From Imhoffiella purpurea (GTDB lineage: Bacteria > Pseudomonadota > Gammaproteobacteria > Chromatiales > Chromatiaceae), in assembly GCF_000585215.1 (NCBI RefSeq), contig NZ_AONC01000034.1:1-49888 (forward strand): a stretch of DNA of 49,888 bases. Reading direction: 5' to 3'. Positions within the stretch are counted from its first letter, which is position 1. Each line of letters starts with the position of its first letter. Shown in pieces: positions 9,778 to 18,134 of this stretch. The notes beneath the pieces were generated by a model that was given only the letters and a program-made list of their open reading frames with translations, made no database searches and was not told the origin of the DNA. Both the position numbers and the translations under genes were made by a program.

Positions 9778-12018
9778 CTAGAAGTTGGCTGACAGCGACA
9801 GGGCGACCGTGAAGGGGGCACCCGGGTAATAGTCGATGCTTTCGGGCCGGGCGTCGTCCTGCCCCACGTCGATGGTCGAGATGTAATCGGCGTCGAAGAG
9901 GTTGATCACGGACATCCCGATCTCGAGCGATTTCATGCCGGCGACCTTGCCGAGCCGATAGACCGCGTTGAGATCGACCGTGGCATAGTCGTCGACCGAC
10001 TCCTGGTTGAGGGCATCGCCGTAGCGGCGTCCGACATAGCGCGCGATCGGGGTCAGACTCCAGTTGCCGTAGCGGAACTGGGCGCCCAGCTTGGCGAGCC
10101 ATTCGGGGGCGTCCGGCACCTGGTTGCCCGAGGTCTCGAGCAGCGCCGAGCTGCCGGCGCGGATGTCGTCGTCGAGCCGGTTGCGGTTCCAGGACAGGCT
10201 GCCGAGCAGGGTCCAGTGCCGGTCGAGGCCCCAGCTCGCCTCCAGCTCGGCGCCGTAGGCGGTGGCGTCGACCCCGCTCTGCAGATAGGAGACGCCGACC
10301 GCTGGATCGTAGGCGGTGACCTGCTTGTCGCTCAGGTCGCTGTAGTAGAGCGTCGGGGTCAGGACCAGGCTGCCGTGACGCCATTCGAGACCCAGCTCGA
10401 TGGTGTCGGACGTCTCCAGGGCCAGATCGTCCCACAGTTGCTGCAGCGGGATACCCGCCTTCTGGAACGCCTTGCGGTTGCTCATGTAGACGCTGTAGAG
10501 CGGCCCCATCCAGGGATTGCCGACGCTGCGTCCATAGGCGGCCTTGAGGTCCAGCGTCTGGGTCAGCTCGACACGCGAGCTGAGGGTGGGCAGCCATTCC
10601 TCCAGGGTCACCGCATCGGTGCTGAGTGCGGCCACGACCGCCGGGTTCATGGACAGCGCCGTATCGTGGCTCACGTTCGGCAGACCCGAGCCGTCGTAGC
10701 TGGTGATGCCCGGGATGCGGAAGCTCAGATAGCGCAGTCCGATGCCATAGCGCCAGCGTCCACGCTCGCCCGACAGCTGGAGATAGGGGCTCTCGTAGGC
10801 GCGGTCGCCCATGTCGGCGAGGATGCCCCATTTGGAGAAGACCAGACCGCCCTGAGCGTCGATCGCATAGACCTTCTGGCTCATGGGCGGCGGCATGGAG
10901 GAGAGTCGCTGGGTCCAGTAGCCCAGGGTCAGTGTCTGGTCGGCGAGCTCGGCGACCAGCTCGGCGGTGGCGCCGTACTGCTCCTGGTCGATGTCGATCA
11001 CCATGACCTTGTCGGTCTTGCCGACCCGGCGCTCGCCCTCGTTCGACAGCCAGTAGGGACTGAATCGGATCTGGATGTCGTCGGTCAGCGCCCAGCTGAA
11101 GCGCGCGAGCAGATTGGTCTCGTCGAACTGCTGGCTGTTGTAGGAGTAATAGTCGGCGTCGGTCGTCGCCACCCCGGTCAGATCGGCGTTGTAGTCCAGA
11201 TCCCCGTAGCGATCCAGGTCCCGGCTCTGTGCATAGGTCAGGGGACGATACTCGTCGCGATGGAAGCGGTTGTGGGCGGCATAGATCTCCAGGGATCCGC
11301 GCTCGCCGAAGGTCTGGGCGAAGCCGGCGTTGAAGGTGTCGCGGGACTGACCGCCCTCCCCGCGCCATTTGTCGCTCTCGGAGGTCGAACCCGAGACGAA
11401 GAGGCTGGAGCCGCCGTTGAAGGTACCCGTATCGATGCGACCGAAGAGCTTGTGGAAGCCGTCGCCGCCGACCGAGGTGCGCAGATGCGCCCCCGCCTCC
11501 TCGGTCGGCGCCTTGATCGCCAGGTCCAGACTGCCCGCCAGGTTGCCCATGCCGAGCCCGACGTCCGCCGGCTGGGCGCCGCGCCAGAGAGTGACGGACT
11601 CCAGGTTCTCCATGTCGAACAGATTGCCGACGCCGCCGCGCCCGGCGCTGACCGAGGATGGGGTGCCGTTCACCGTGACGGCCAGGTTGCTGTAGGTCGA
11701 GGCGGCGATACCCCGCACGCGCATGGCGTTCTGGTCGACGCTCAGACCATAGGCGTCCACGCCGGTGAGGTTGACCGATGGCATGAGATCGAGCGCCCGG
11801 TAGGGATTGGCCTGGGCCGGACCGCCGAAGGCGGCCAGACCCTCGGCGTCGACGCGCGAGGCCGAGTAGTCCTGCCCCGAGAGCGGCGCCACCGAGGGGA
11901 TCGGCGAGGCCGTGACCTCGATCGGGGTCAGCTCGGTGTCCGGGGCGGCGAGCGCGCCCTGGGAGACCGCCAGCAGCGGCCACAGCAGCATGAGCGATGG
12001 GGTATCGTGCCGAATCAT
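9778..12018 (-). CDS. TonB-dependent outer-membrane receptor 1 (adjacent to modA)
   Basis: A 746-aa outer-membrane protein: signal peptide (LMLLWPLLAVSQGALA), TonB-box-like segment (TPIEVTASPIP), plug domain at about residues 50-170 (NAMRVRG, FDMENLESVTLWRG), then a 22-strand barrel ending in Phe (ALSLSANF) as outer-membrane proteins do. It lies between the MolA-like gene (15 bp upstream) and modA (13 bp downstream). The position implies delivery of molybdate, tungstate or a chelate to the periplasm. It resembles the second receptor at 13200-15482 in the plug motif and in its C-terminal YYPGAPFTV, so the two are paralogues. Substrate is inferred from context only. Confidence 0.9.
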   Translation of the reverse strand: MIRHDTPSLMLLWPLLAVSQGALAAPDTELTPIEVTASPIPSVAPLSGQDYSASRVDAEGLAAFGGPAQANPYRALDLMPSVNLTGVDAYGLSVDQNAMRVRGIAASTYSNLAVTVNGTPSSVSAGRGGVGNLFDMENLESVTLWRGAQPADVGLGMGNLAGSLDLAIKAPTEEAGAHLRTSVGGDGFHKLFGRIDTGTFNGGSSLFVSGSTSESDKWRGEGGQSRDTFNAGFAQTFGERGSLEIYAAHNRFHRDEYRPLTYAQSRDLDRYGDLDYNADLTGVATTDADYYSYNSQQFDETNLLARFSWALTDDIQIRFSPYWLSNEGERRVGKTDKVMVIDIDQEQYGATAELVAELADQTLTLGYWTQRLSSMPPPMSQKVYAIDAQGGLVFSKWGILADMGDRAYESPYLQLSGERGRWRYGIGLRYLSFRIPGITSYDGSGLPNVSHDTALSMNPAVVAALSTDAVTLEEWLPTLSSRVELTQTLDLKAAYGRSVGNPWMGPLYSVYMSNRKAFQKAGIPLQQLWDDLALETSDTIELGLEWRHGSLVLTPTLYYSDLSDKQVTAYDPAVGVSYLQSGVDATAYGAELEASWGLDRHWTLLGSLSWNRNRLDDDIRAGSSALLETSGNQVPDAPEWLAKLGAQFRYGNWSLTPIARYVGRRYGDALNQESVDDYATVDLNAVYRLGKVAGMKSLEIGMSVINLFDADYISTIDVGQDDARPESIDYYPGAPFTVALSLSANF

Positions 12019-12033
12019 GTCATGACGTCCCCG

Positions 12034-13083
12034 TCAGCCCTTGCCCAGGATCGCCTGGACGTCCACGACCTCGGGCTCCACGCCGAGATAGAGGCTGTAG
12101 AAGGCCTTGATCTCCTTCTCCACATCCCAATCGAAGCGTTCCGGATACAGGAGATTGGCGAACCACTCCATGGCCACCGCGCGCATGAAGGACGGCGGAC
12201 GCCCCATCCAGTTGAAGGGCTTGGAGGGCACCAGATAGACCTGGCCCTCGCGCACCGCGCGCAGAGCGCTCCAGGCCGGATCGGACTCGATGTGCGCGAA
12301 CGCCTTGGGACGATCGACCAGGATGACGTCCGGATCCAGCTTTTCGACCTCTTCCAGGGACACCGGGTCGCGGCCGCACATGGCCTTGGTCTCGCAGCGC
12401 ATCACGTTGTGCCCGCCGGCTAGCTCGATGACCTCGGCATGGAAGGAGTCATGGCACTCGGTGAGCAGCCCGTCGTTGCCCTCGGCGAAATAGACCCGCT
12501 TGCGCTCGGACTCGGGGATGGGACCGACGGCCTCGCTCACGCGCCGCAGGCGGGTACGGATATCCTCCGCCAGCAACGCCGCCCGCTCCTCCTCGCCGAT
12601 CGCCTTGCCGACCAGCTCGAAGGCGGCCGGATAGTCGGCGAGATGTTCGAGATGGACGAAGAGCCCCGGCGTCTTCAGATTCTCGAAGGTCCGCTCGACC
12701 TGCTCAGCGTCGATGAAGGGGATGTCCCAGGCGATGCTGAGCTGGGGATCGGTCTTGGCCAGGAGCTCGGGATTGGGCGGCTGGCCCTCCCCGGTATAGC
12801 GCCCCACGATCGGCAGATCCTTGACCAGCGGGGACACGTAGGGCGCATCCTCCGGCTGGAAGGGGAAATTGAGCGTGACCAGCTTGCCCGGATCGATGGC
12901 ATAGACCAGGGGCACCACGGGCGGGGCGACGGCGAAGACGCGCTCGACCGCGTCGGGCACCTGGACCTTGCGGCCGGTCATGTCGGTCAGCTCGGCCGCC
13001 TGGACGGCGAACATGGGCAGGGCCAGGGCCGCCGCGATCAGGCTCGGCCGAAAGGGGAAGGTACTATCTTTAGTGTCAGACAT
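12034..13083 (-). CDS. MolA/BtuF/FepB-type periplasmic binding protein
   Basis: A 349-aa class III periplasmic binding protein. It has an N-terminal hydrophobic signal (SLIAAALALPMFAVQA), then ELTDMTGRKVQVPDAVERVF, the typical opening of siderophore, cobalamin and MolA binding proteins. The two lobes would be joined by a long helix near residues 170-200, and the second lobe has LDPDVILVDRP. Homologues such as Haemophilus MolA bind molybdate or tungstate; others bind iron chelates or corrinoids. The family normally pairs with a BtuCD-type permease, but none is in this window, and ModB is of a different fold. The ATG at 13083 precedes the signal; a longer frame starts at 13119. Confidence 0.85.
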   Translation of the reverse strand: MSDTKDSTFPFRPSLIAAALALPMFAVQAAELTDMTGRKVQVPDAVERVFAVAPPVVPLVYAIDPGKLVTLNFPFQPEDAPYVSPLVKDLPIVGRYTGEGQPPNPELLAKTDPQLSIAWDIPFIDAEQVERTFENLKTPGLFVHLEHLADYPAAFELVGKAIGEEERAALLAEDIRTRLRRVSEAVGPIPESERKRVYFAEGNDGLLTECHDSFHAEVIELAGGHNVMRCETKAMCGRDPVSLEEVEKLDPDVILVDRPKAFAHIESDPAWSALRAVREGQVYLVPSKPFNWMGRPPSFMRAVAMEWFANLLYPERFDWDVEKEIKAFYSLYLGVEPEVVDVQAILGKG

Positions 13084-13156
13084 GATGAACGATTCCACGA
13101 AACGACAAGACGATCGCATTGGCGCCGGACGCAGCCCCCGATACAGGATAGGGATC

Positions 13157-13184
13157 CTTTGCGCCCTTCGCGCCTTTGCGGTTC
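13157..13184. repeat. Third copy of the intergenic 28-bp repeat
   Basis: The stretch ends CGCGCCTTTGCGGTTC and matches the arm at 9018-9045 in the same orientation with two mismatches. It lies just downstream of the stop of the second TonB-dependent receptor gene, in the 116-bp gap before the MolA-like gene. Confidence 0.75.
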
Positions 13185-13199
13185 AAAAAAGGTTCGACC

Positions 13200-15482
13200 T
13201 CAGAAATCCACGGCCACCTTGGCGAGCACCGTGAAGGGGGCGCCCGGGTAGTAGTTGAAACCCCCGGTGTCCTGGACGTAGCTGGTGTTGACGTAGCCGA
13301 TGTAATCGGTGTCGAAGAGGTTGATGAAGCTCAGGGTGAAGCGGTAGTCGCCCGGGCCGAGCCGTTCCTCGAAGCTCAGGTCCAGATCGACGGTGACATA
13401 GTCGTCGACCTCCTCGGTACGGGCCGAATCGGCGTAGTAGTCGCCGGAGTAATGCACCACGGGCGAGACGCCGAAGCGCCCGATCCGCCAGTGCCCGCCG
13501 AGACTGGCATGCCACTGGGGAGCGCCCGGGATCTGTTTGCCTTCGACCTCGAGCTTGGCCCCGCCGGTGGTGACCAGATCCTCGTCGAAGACGGAATGGT
13601 CGTAGGACAGGGTTCCGAACAGATCGAGGTTTCGGGCGGCCTGCCAGGTACCGAGGATCTGCGCGCCATAGGCGTGGCTCTCGGCGATGTTCTGGGTGTA
13701 GGCGATCCCGACCGCCGGATCCCAGAAGGAGACCCCCTGATTCTCGTAGGAGGCGTAATAGATGGTCGGCTCGAGCGAGCCCCAGGGGAAGCGCAGACTC
13801 ATTCCCAGATCGATGGCGTCCGAGATCTCGGGCTCGATGGTGTCCCAGATATCGGCGGCGCTGACGCCGGCGGCGGCGAACTTGGCATAGTTCATCTGGA
13901 ATACCGGCCAGGCCCCGTAGACGGGGGCGCCATAGTTGCGCCCGACGCTCAGCTTGATGTCGGTCGCCGGATCGAGCGCATAGGTCAGCCCCAGATAGGG
14001 CAGCAGCTCGCGGAAGGTCGTGCCGCCCGTGCTGCGATTGCGATTGATTCGGGTAGCGCGCTTCAGTGCCCGATCGTAGGAGAGATCGCCGATCCCAGTG
14101 GTGTCGTAGACGTCGAATCCGGACATATGCTCGACCAGATAGCGCGCGCCGGCCTGGACCTTCAGATCGCCGAATTCATGGGTTCCCGTGGCGTACAGGC
14201 TCTGGAAGCTGTGACGCTCGGTCGGCTCGGCGAGCAGGGCCCATCTGGAGAAGGAGAGTCCGCCCGAGGCGGTCGGGTCGTGGAGCTTCCAGGCCGTGGG
14301 AGGACCGGGCGGGTCCATGGTGTTGAGCCAGTAGCCGACCTTGAGATCCGTGTCCTGGATGCGGGTCTCCAGCTCGGCGCTGAGGCCGTACCAATCGTGG
14401 TCGATCAGCCACTCGCGGACCTTGCCGTTGGACATCCCGTTGTAGAAGACCCCCTCCTCGTAGGCATAGAAGGGCTTGATGGTGAGCAGGGTCTCGCCCC
14501 GCAACGGCAGGGTGAATTCGCCGAAGAGGGTCCAGTCGGTGAAGTCCTGGGTGTTGTACTTGTAATAATCGACCGCCTCCGCGGGATTGGCGCTCGGCTG
14601 ACTGTTGTAGCCGTAGTTGCGATAGCGCGAGAGATCCTTGGACTGGGCGTAGCTCAGCGACCGGTAGCTGTCGAGGCTCATGTCGTTGTAGGCGAAATAG
14701 AGTTTGGCCTCGGCGCCGTTGTCGAAGCGCTGGACCACCCCGCCCTCGAAATTCTCGCGCCCCTCGGGCGAGTCGCCGGGACCACGCCATTGATCACCCG
14801 AGGTATAGGAGGCCGACCCGAAGAGGCTCATGCCGTTCTCGAGCAGTCCCGAGTCCAGGCGCACGAAGCTGCGCGTGAAGTCGTAGGCCCCCAAGCTCTG
14901 GGAGAGATGGACGCCGGCCTCGGGCTCCGGCCAGCGCAGCCGGTTGTCGAGCACGCCCATGGTGGTGAAGAAGGCGAGACGATCGGGCGGGATCGGCCCC
15001 TGGGTCAGGGAGACCGACTCGATGTTCTCCATGTCGAACAGCCAGAGATAGCCGGGCCCCGGGTTGATGCCGGTCAGCGGCAGACCGTCGACGCTGCCCA
15101 TGGCGCCGTGGCTGGCAATCTGGCCGCGCACCCGAAGCCCCTTGTTGCTGAACAGGTTCGAGAACCCGTAGGGGTCCATGTCGCCGACGCTCACCGAGGG
15201 CAGCTCGGCCAGGGCGCGATAGGGATTCACCTGACTCGGGGCGGCGAGACGCTCCAACGTCTCCCCAGAGATCCGATAGCTCGTGGAGGTCGTCTCCTCT
15301 TCCCGGCCGATCGCGGCCCGGTCGGACAGATCCTGCTGGCCATAGACGATGACGGGCGCGAGCTGGGTCTCCACGGCCATGGAGGGTGCGGACATGGCCA
15401 GGGCACATCCCGTCGCGATCAGCGTGCGGGGCACGTCGAGGCGCAGGGCCGAGAGGTACGGGCTCGAAAAGGGTGATTTCAT
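13200..15482 (-). CDS. TonB-dependent outer-membrane receptor 2 (after tonB)
   Basis: A 760-aa outer-membrane receptor. The ATG at 15482 gives a long, twin-basic signal region (MKSPFSSPYLSALRLDVPRT) with the core LIATGCALAMSAPSMA and has GAGGG ten bases upstream; an ATG at 15530 has none. A TonB box (LAPVIVYGQ), plug (GLRVRGQ, FDMENIESVSLTQG) and barrel follow, ending VLAKVAVDF. It is a paralogue of receptor 1 and shares the near-C-terminal YYPGAPFTV. It lies 79 bp downstream of tonB on the same strand. A Mo- or W-related substrate is inferred from its neighbours. Confidence 0.9.
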   Translation of the reverse strand: MKSPFSSPYLSALRLDVPRTLIATGCALAMSAPSMAVETQLAPVIVYGQQDLSDRAAIGREEETTSTSYRISGETLERLAAPSQVNPYRALAELPSVSVGDMDPYGFSNLFSNKGLRVRGQIASHGAMGSVDGLPLTGINPGPGYLWLFDMENIESVSLTQGPIPPDRLAFFTTMGVLDNRLRWPEPEAGVHLSQSLGAYDFTRSFVRLDSGLLENGMSLFGSASYTSGDQWRGPGDSPEGRENFEGGVVQRFDNGAEAKLYFAYNDMSLDSYRSLSYAQSKDLSRYRNYGYNSQPSANPAEAVDYYKYNTQDFTDWTLFGEFTLPLRGETLLTIKPFYAYEEGVFYNGMSNGKVREWLIDHDWYGLSAELETRIQDTDLKVGYWLNTMDPPGPPTAWKLHDPTASGGLSFSRWALLAEPTERHSFQSLYATGTHEFGDLKVQAGARYLVEHMSGFDVYDTTGIGDLSYDRALKRATRINRNRSTGGTTFRELLPYLGLTYALDPATDIKLSVGRNYGAPVYGAWPVFQMNYAKFAAAGVSAADIWDTIEPEISDAIDLGMSLRFPWGSLEPTIYYASYENQGVSFWDPAVGIAYTQNIAESHAYGAQILGTWQAARNLDLFGTLSYDHSVFDEDLVTTGGAKLEVEGKQIPGAPQWHASLGGHWRIGRFGVSPVVHYSGDYYADSARTEEVDDYVTVDLDLSFEERLGPGDYRFTLSFINLFDTDYIGYVNTSYVQDTGGFNYYPGAPFTVLAKVAVDF

Positions 15483-15561
15483 ACGGCGAATTCCCTCTGA
15501 AACGATGTCTTTCGTGAGTCGATGGGGCATGGAGCAGACATTCGGCAGCGCCCTGCCCGGC

Positions 15562-16404
15562 CTATTGATTCAGCCTGAAGCGAATGGGGATGCGGACCCA
15601 GGCCGAGATCGGCTGTCCGTTCCGCTGCGCCGGCTTGAAGCGCCAGCGGCGCACCGCACGGAGCGCGGCCTGATCGAGGCTGGAGACGCCCGAGGACGTG
15701 GCGATCCGCACCTCGCCCGGCCGCCCCTTGGCGTTGACCAGCACCCGCAGATGGACCGTGCCCTCCTGGCGCTGGCGGCGCGCCGAGCCCGGATAGCCGG
15801 GCGCGGGGTTGTTCAGATAGGCCGCCGGCGAACTGGCGCCTGCGGCGGCTCCACCCTTTCCCGAGCGAGACCCGCCGGCATGTCCGGCCTTGCTGGACGC
15901 CTGTCTTGTGGCCTGCGCCCTGGAGGACGCCGGACGCGCCTGGGGTTTGGCCTTCGGCTTCGGCTTGGCCTGCGGCTTCGGCTTGGGCTTTGGTTTTGGC
16001 TTCTTCTCGGGCTTGGGCGTCGGCTTCGGTTTGGGCGGCGCGACCGCAACCTGCTCCGGCGCCGGTTCCGGGACCGAGAGCGGCGACGGCACTGGATCGG
16101 GCGTCTCCTCGACGGGAGGCTCGGGCGGCTCCGGTTCAGGTTCAGGTTCGGGTTCGGGAACCGGCGGTGGCTCGGGCGCCACGGGCGGGGAAGGCGTCTC
16201 TTCCTCCGCGCCGGCCGCAGCGGAATCGGCCAACGCGGAGGCGGACACCAAACTCACTTCGATCGCATCCATCCCGGGCGGCGTGACGGGGCGCGACGGC
16301 CAGTTCGACAGACCGACCACGACCGCCGCCTCGGTCCCGAGGGCGATCAGCGTGGCCAGCCACAGGGGCAGTGCCGGCAGGGGCTGCGCCTCGGTCCGGA
16401 TCAC
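15562..16404 (-). CDS. tonB: TonB energy-transducing protein
   Basis: A 280-aa TonB: a single N-terminal membrane anchor (LPLWLATLIALGTEAAVVVGL, about residues 12-32), a periplasm-spanning linker that is first Glu-Pro rich (about 70-110) and then Lys-Pro rich (about 123-160), and a C-terminal TonB domain with the motif GYPGSARRQRQEGTVHLRV and RRWRFKPAQRNGQP. It starts with GTG and overlaps the exbD stop by four bases (GTGA). It would energise the three receptors encoded around it, using ExbB-ExbD and the proton gradient. Confidence 0.95.
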   Translation of the reverse strand: MIRTEAQPLPALPLWLATLIALGTEAAVVVGLSNWPSRPVTPPGMDAIEVSLVSASALADSAAAGAEEETPSPPVAPEPPPVPEPEPEPEPEPPEPPVEETPDPVPSPLSVPEPAPEQVAVAPPKPKPTPKPEKKPKPKPKPKPQAKPKPKAKPQARPASSRAQATRQASSKAGHAGGSRSGKGGAAAGASSPAAYLNNPAPGYPGSARRQRQEGTVHLRVLVNAKGRPGEVRIATSSGVSSLDQAALRAVRRWRFKPAQRNGQPISAWVRIPIRFRLNQ

Positions 16405-16793
16405 GCCTCGGGCTCCCGGGTGGCGATACCGATCCGGGTCACCCCGGCGAGCCGGCAGACGTCCATGACGGCGACCAGATCGCCGATGGCGGCGGCCTCG
16501 GCGCCGGCGATGACGACGCGGGTCTCGGTGCCACGCTCGCGCAGCAGCAGCCCCAGACCATCGAGCGTCATGGGCGTCCGATCGACACTGACCATACCCG
16601 CGGCGTCCAGGGTGACCACGACCTGGGGGGATTCGAGACGCTCGGCGCTGGCGCTCGACGGCAGACGGCTGTCGATCCCGCTGGCGGGGATCATGTCGAG
16701 CGTGACCATGATGAAGAACACCAGAAGGAAGAACATGATGTCGATCATGGGCACGATCTCGATGCGTGCCTTGCGCCGCTCCAGATAGCGCAT
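16401..16793 (-). CDS. exbD: ExbD biopolymer transport protein
   Basis: A 130-aa ExbD with a short cytoplasmic N-terminus, one membrane helix (IDIMFFLLVFFIMVTLDM) containing the conserved Asp of the proton path in PMIDIMF, and a periplasmic domain with VVVTLDAAGMVSVD. It is translationally coupled to exbB (one-base overlap TGATG) and to tonB (four-base overlap). Confidence 0.95.
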   Translation of the reverse strand: MRYLERRKARIEIVPMIDIMFFLLVFFIMVTLDMIPASGIDSRLPSSASAERLESPQVVVTLDAAGMVSVDRTPMTLDGLGLLLRERGTETRVVIAGAEAAAIGDLVAVMDVCRLAGVTRIGIATREPEA

Positions 16794-17452
16794 CAGAGCC
16801 CCCCGGAGAGGGTCTCCGGGCCGCCGGTCACGGCCCCCCCGGACGCGGCGAAACGGTTGACCAGCATCACCTTGAGCGTTTCCATCTGGTGCACGGCGAG
16901 CCGAACGCGCTCGTTGAGACCGTTGAAGAACACCAGGCCGACGACGGCGATCAGCAGCCCGGCCGCCGTGGCCACCAGGGCCTCGGCGACGCCGCCGGTC
17001 ACGGCATTGGGCGAGGCGCCCGGCTCGGCCAGCACGTCGAAGGCATGGAACATTCCGATGATGGTCCCGAGCAGACCGAGCAACGGGGCCAGGGTGACCG
17101 TGGTGTCCAGCACCCAGAGACGCCGGTCCAGGAGCGGCACCTGACGCAGAATGACCTCTTCCAGACGGCTGGCCAGCGTCTCCTGCGGGCTCGGCGGCAG
17201 GGTCAGCGTGGTCTCCAGCAGCGCCCCGTGCAGGGGGCGCGACTGGGTCTCGCGGATCCAGTCGAGCCCGGACCGATCCTGCGCGGAGAGCTCGGTCAAG
17301 GCCCGGGTCAGACGCTCGCCGTGACGGGTCAGGCTGCGCAGCGCCCAGGTGCGCTCGGCGATGACCGCCAGGGCGGCGGTCAGCAGGACCGCCATCAGAT
17401 AGAGCACGCCACCCGAATGATCGGCCAGCTGCAGCAGGTACGAGAGGGTCAT
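16793..17452 (-). CDS. exbB: ExbB proton-channel protein
   Basis: A 219-aa ExbB/TolQ/MotA-family membrane protein. It has three predicted helices: residues about 12-32, 110-135 (TVTLAPLLGLLGTIIGMFHAF) and 150-178 (GVAEALVATAAGLLIAVVGLVFFN). The second and third carry the conserved Pro-Leu-Gly-Leu-Gly-Thr and Ala-Leu-Thr-like motifs of the family. The start at 17452 has GGAG upstream. It is the first gene of an exbB-exbD-tonB unit and is preceded by a ModE-type palindrome, so the energiser appears dedicated to the Mo locus and not to iron. Confidence 0.95.
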   Translation of the reverse strand: MTLSYLLQLADHSGGVLYLMAVLLTAALAVIAERTWALRSLTRHGERLTRALTELSAQDRSGLDWIRETQSRPLHGALLETTLTLPPSPQETLASRLEEVILRQVPLLDRRLWVLDTTVTLAPLLGLLGTIIGMFHAFDVLAEPGASPNAVTGGVAEALVATAAGLLIAVVGLVFFNGLNERVRLAVHQMETLKVMLVNRFAASGGAVTGGPETLSGGL

Positions 17453-17472
17453 GGACGGTCTCCGCGCACAGT

Positions 17473-17496
17473 CGCTATATCTTTTTTGAAATAACG
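17473..17496. promoter_or_regulatory. ModE-type operator in front of exbB
   Basis: A 24-bp interrupted palindrome: left half CGCTATAT (17473-17480), 8-bp spacer, right half AAATAACG (17489-17496). The spacing and halves match the known E. coli modA operator layout (CGTTATAT, 8 bp, ACATAACG). It lies 20 bp upstream of the exbB start, where ModE-molybdate would repress. Confidence 0.85.
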
Positions 17497-17525
17497 CATG
17501 GTTCAGTCGTTCGTGTCGGCGACGC

Positions 17526-18134
17526 TCAATCGACCAGCTGCCGAACCTCGATCCGGTTCAACCAGCGCACGTGACGCGGTCCGGTCCGCTGGTCGGTGGT
17601 CGAGATGAGCGCGATCTGTCCCTCCTCGACCCCGAGCGGCGCCCCGTCCTTGCGGAAATAGACGATGACGTGATCGCCGACGTCCGAGTTGAAGATCTCG
17701 GCCCAGGAGAAGACCGCGACATAGTCGTCTGTGGCCCTGGCGATCACCGCCATCTTGCGGAAGTCGCGCGGCGCGGGGGCCTTGAGCTTGGCCCGATCGA
17801 GAATGTCGCGCAGCAGGACGCCCCGCAGGTTCTCCTTCTTGCCGATGTTGACGCCCGTGTCGCAGATCATATCGACCTCGCCGATCTGCTGGGGCGGAAA
17901 GCCCTCCAGATCCGTCACCGACAGACTGAGCGGCTGCTCGACCGCCCCGGTGACGGCGACCGTCTCCGAGATGTAGGACATCTGCGGAGCGGTGCCATGC
18001 GGCGCGGCGGGATCGACTGCGGCAACCGCCAGGCCAGCCGCCAGCAGGCCCGGGATCAGGAAGGCGACTCCCGCCATGAGCCCGGTGGATCGTTCGACGT
18101 CGTCCGAAACGCGCCTGGTCATGAGATGAGCCAT
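17526..18134 (-). CDS. Membrane-anchored sulfite-oxidase-fold (molybdopterin-binding-like) protein
   Basis: A 202-aa protein with an N-terminal hydrophobic anchor or signal (LMAGVAFLIPGLLAAGLAVAA, about residues 18-38), then a domain resembling the oxidoreductase molybdopterin-binding (SUOX) fold: SVTDLEGFPPQQ, VDMICDTGVN, ENLRGVLLRDIL, VAVFSWAEIFN, and a C-terminal GPRHVRWLNRIEVRQL. A Cys in VDMICD is at the place where Mo-ligating Cys occurs in this fold. The ATG overlaps the stop of the upstream receptor gene by one base, so the two are co-translated. It could bind Mo-cofactor or be a cofactor-free relative; a catalytic role is not shown. Confidence 0.75.
   Translation of the reverse strand: MAHLMTRRVSDDVERSTGLMAGVAFLIPGLLAAGLAVAAVDPAAPHGTAPQMSYISETVAVTGAVEQPLSLSVTDLEGFPPQQIGEVDMICDTGVNIGKKENLRGVLLRDILDRAKLKAPAPRDFRKMAVIARATDDYVAVFSWAEIFNSDVGDHVIVYFRKDGAPLGVEEGQIALISTTDQRTGPRHVRWLNRIEVRQLVD

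Noticed and set aside
10216-12423. 735-codon + strand frame across receptor 1 and the MolA-like gene
   Set aside because: It spans the antisense of two real genes and the gap between them without a start signal.
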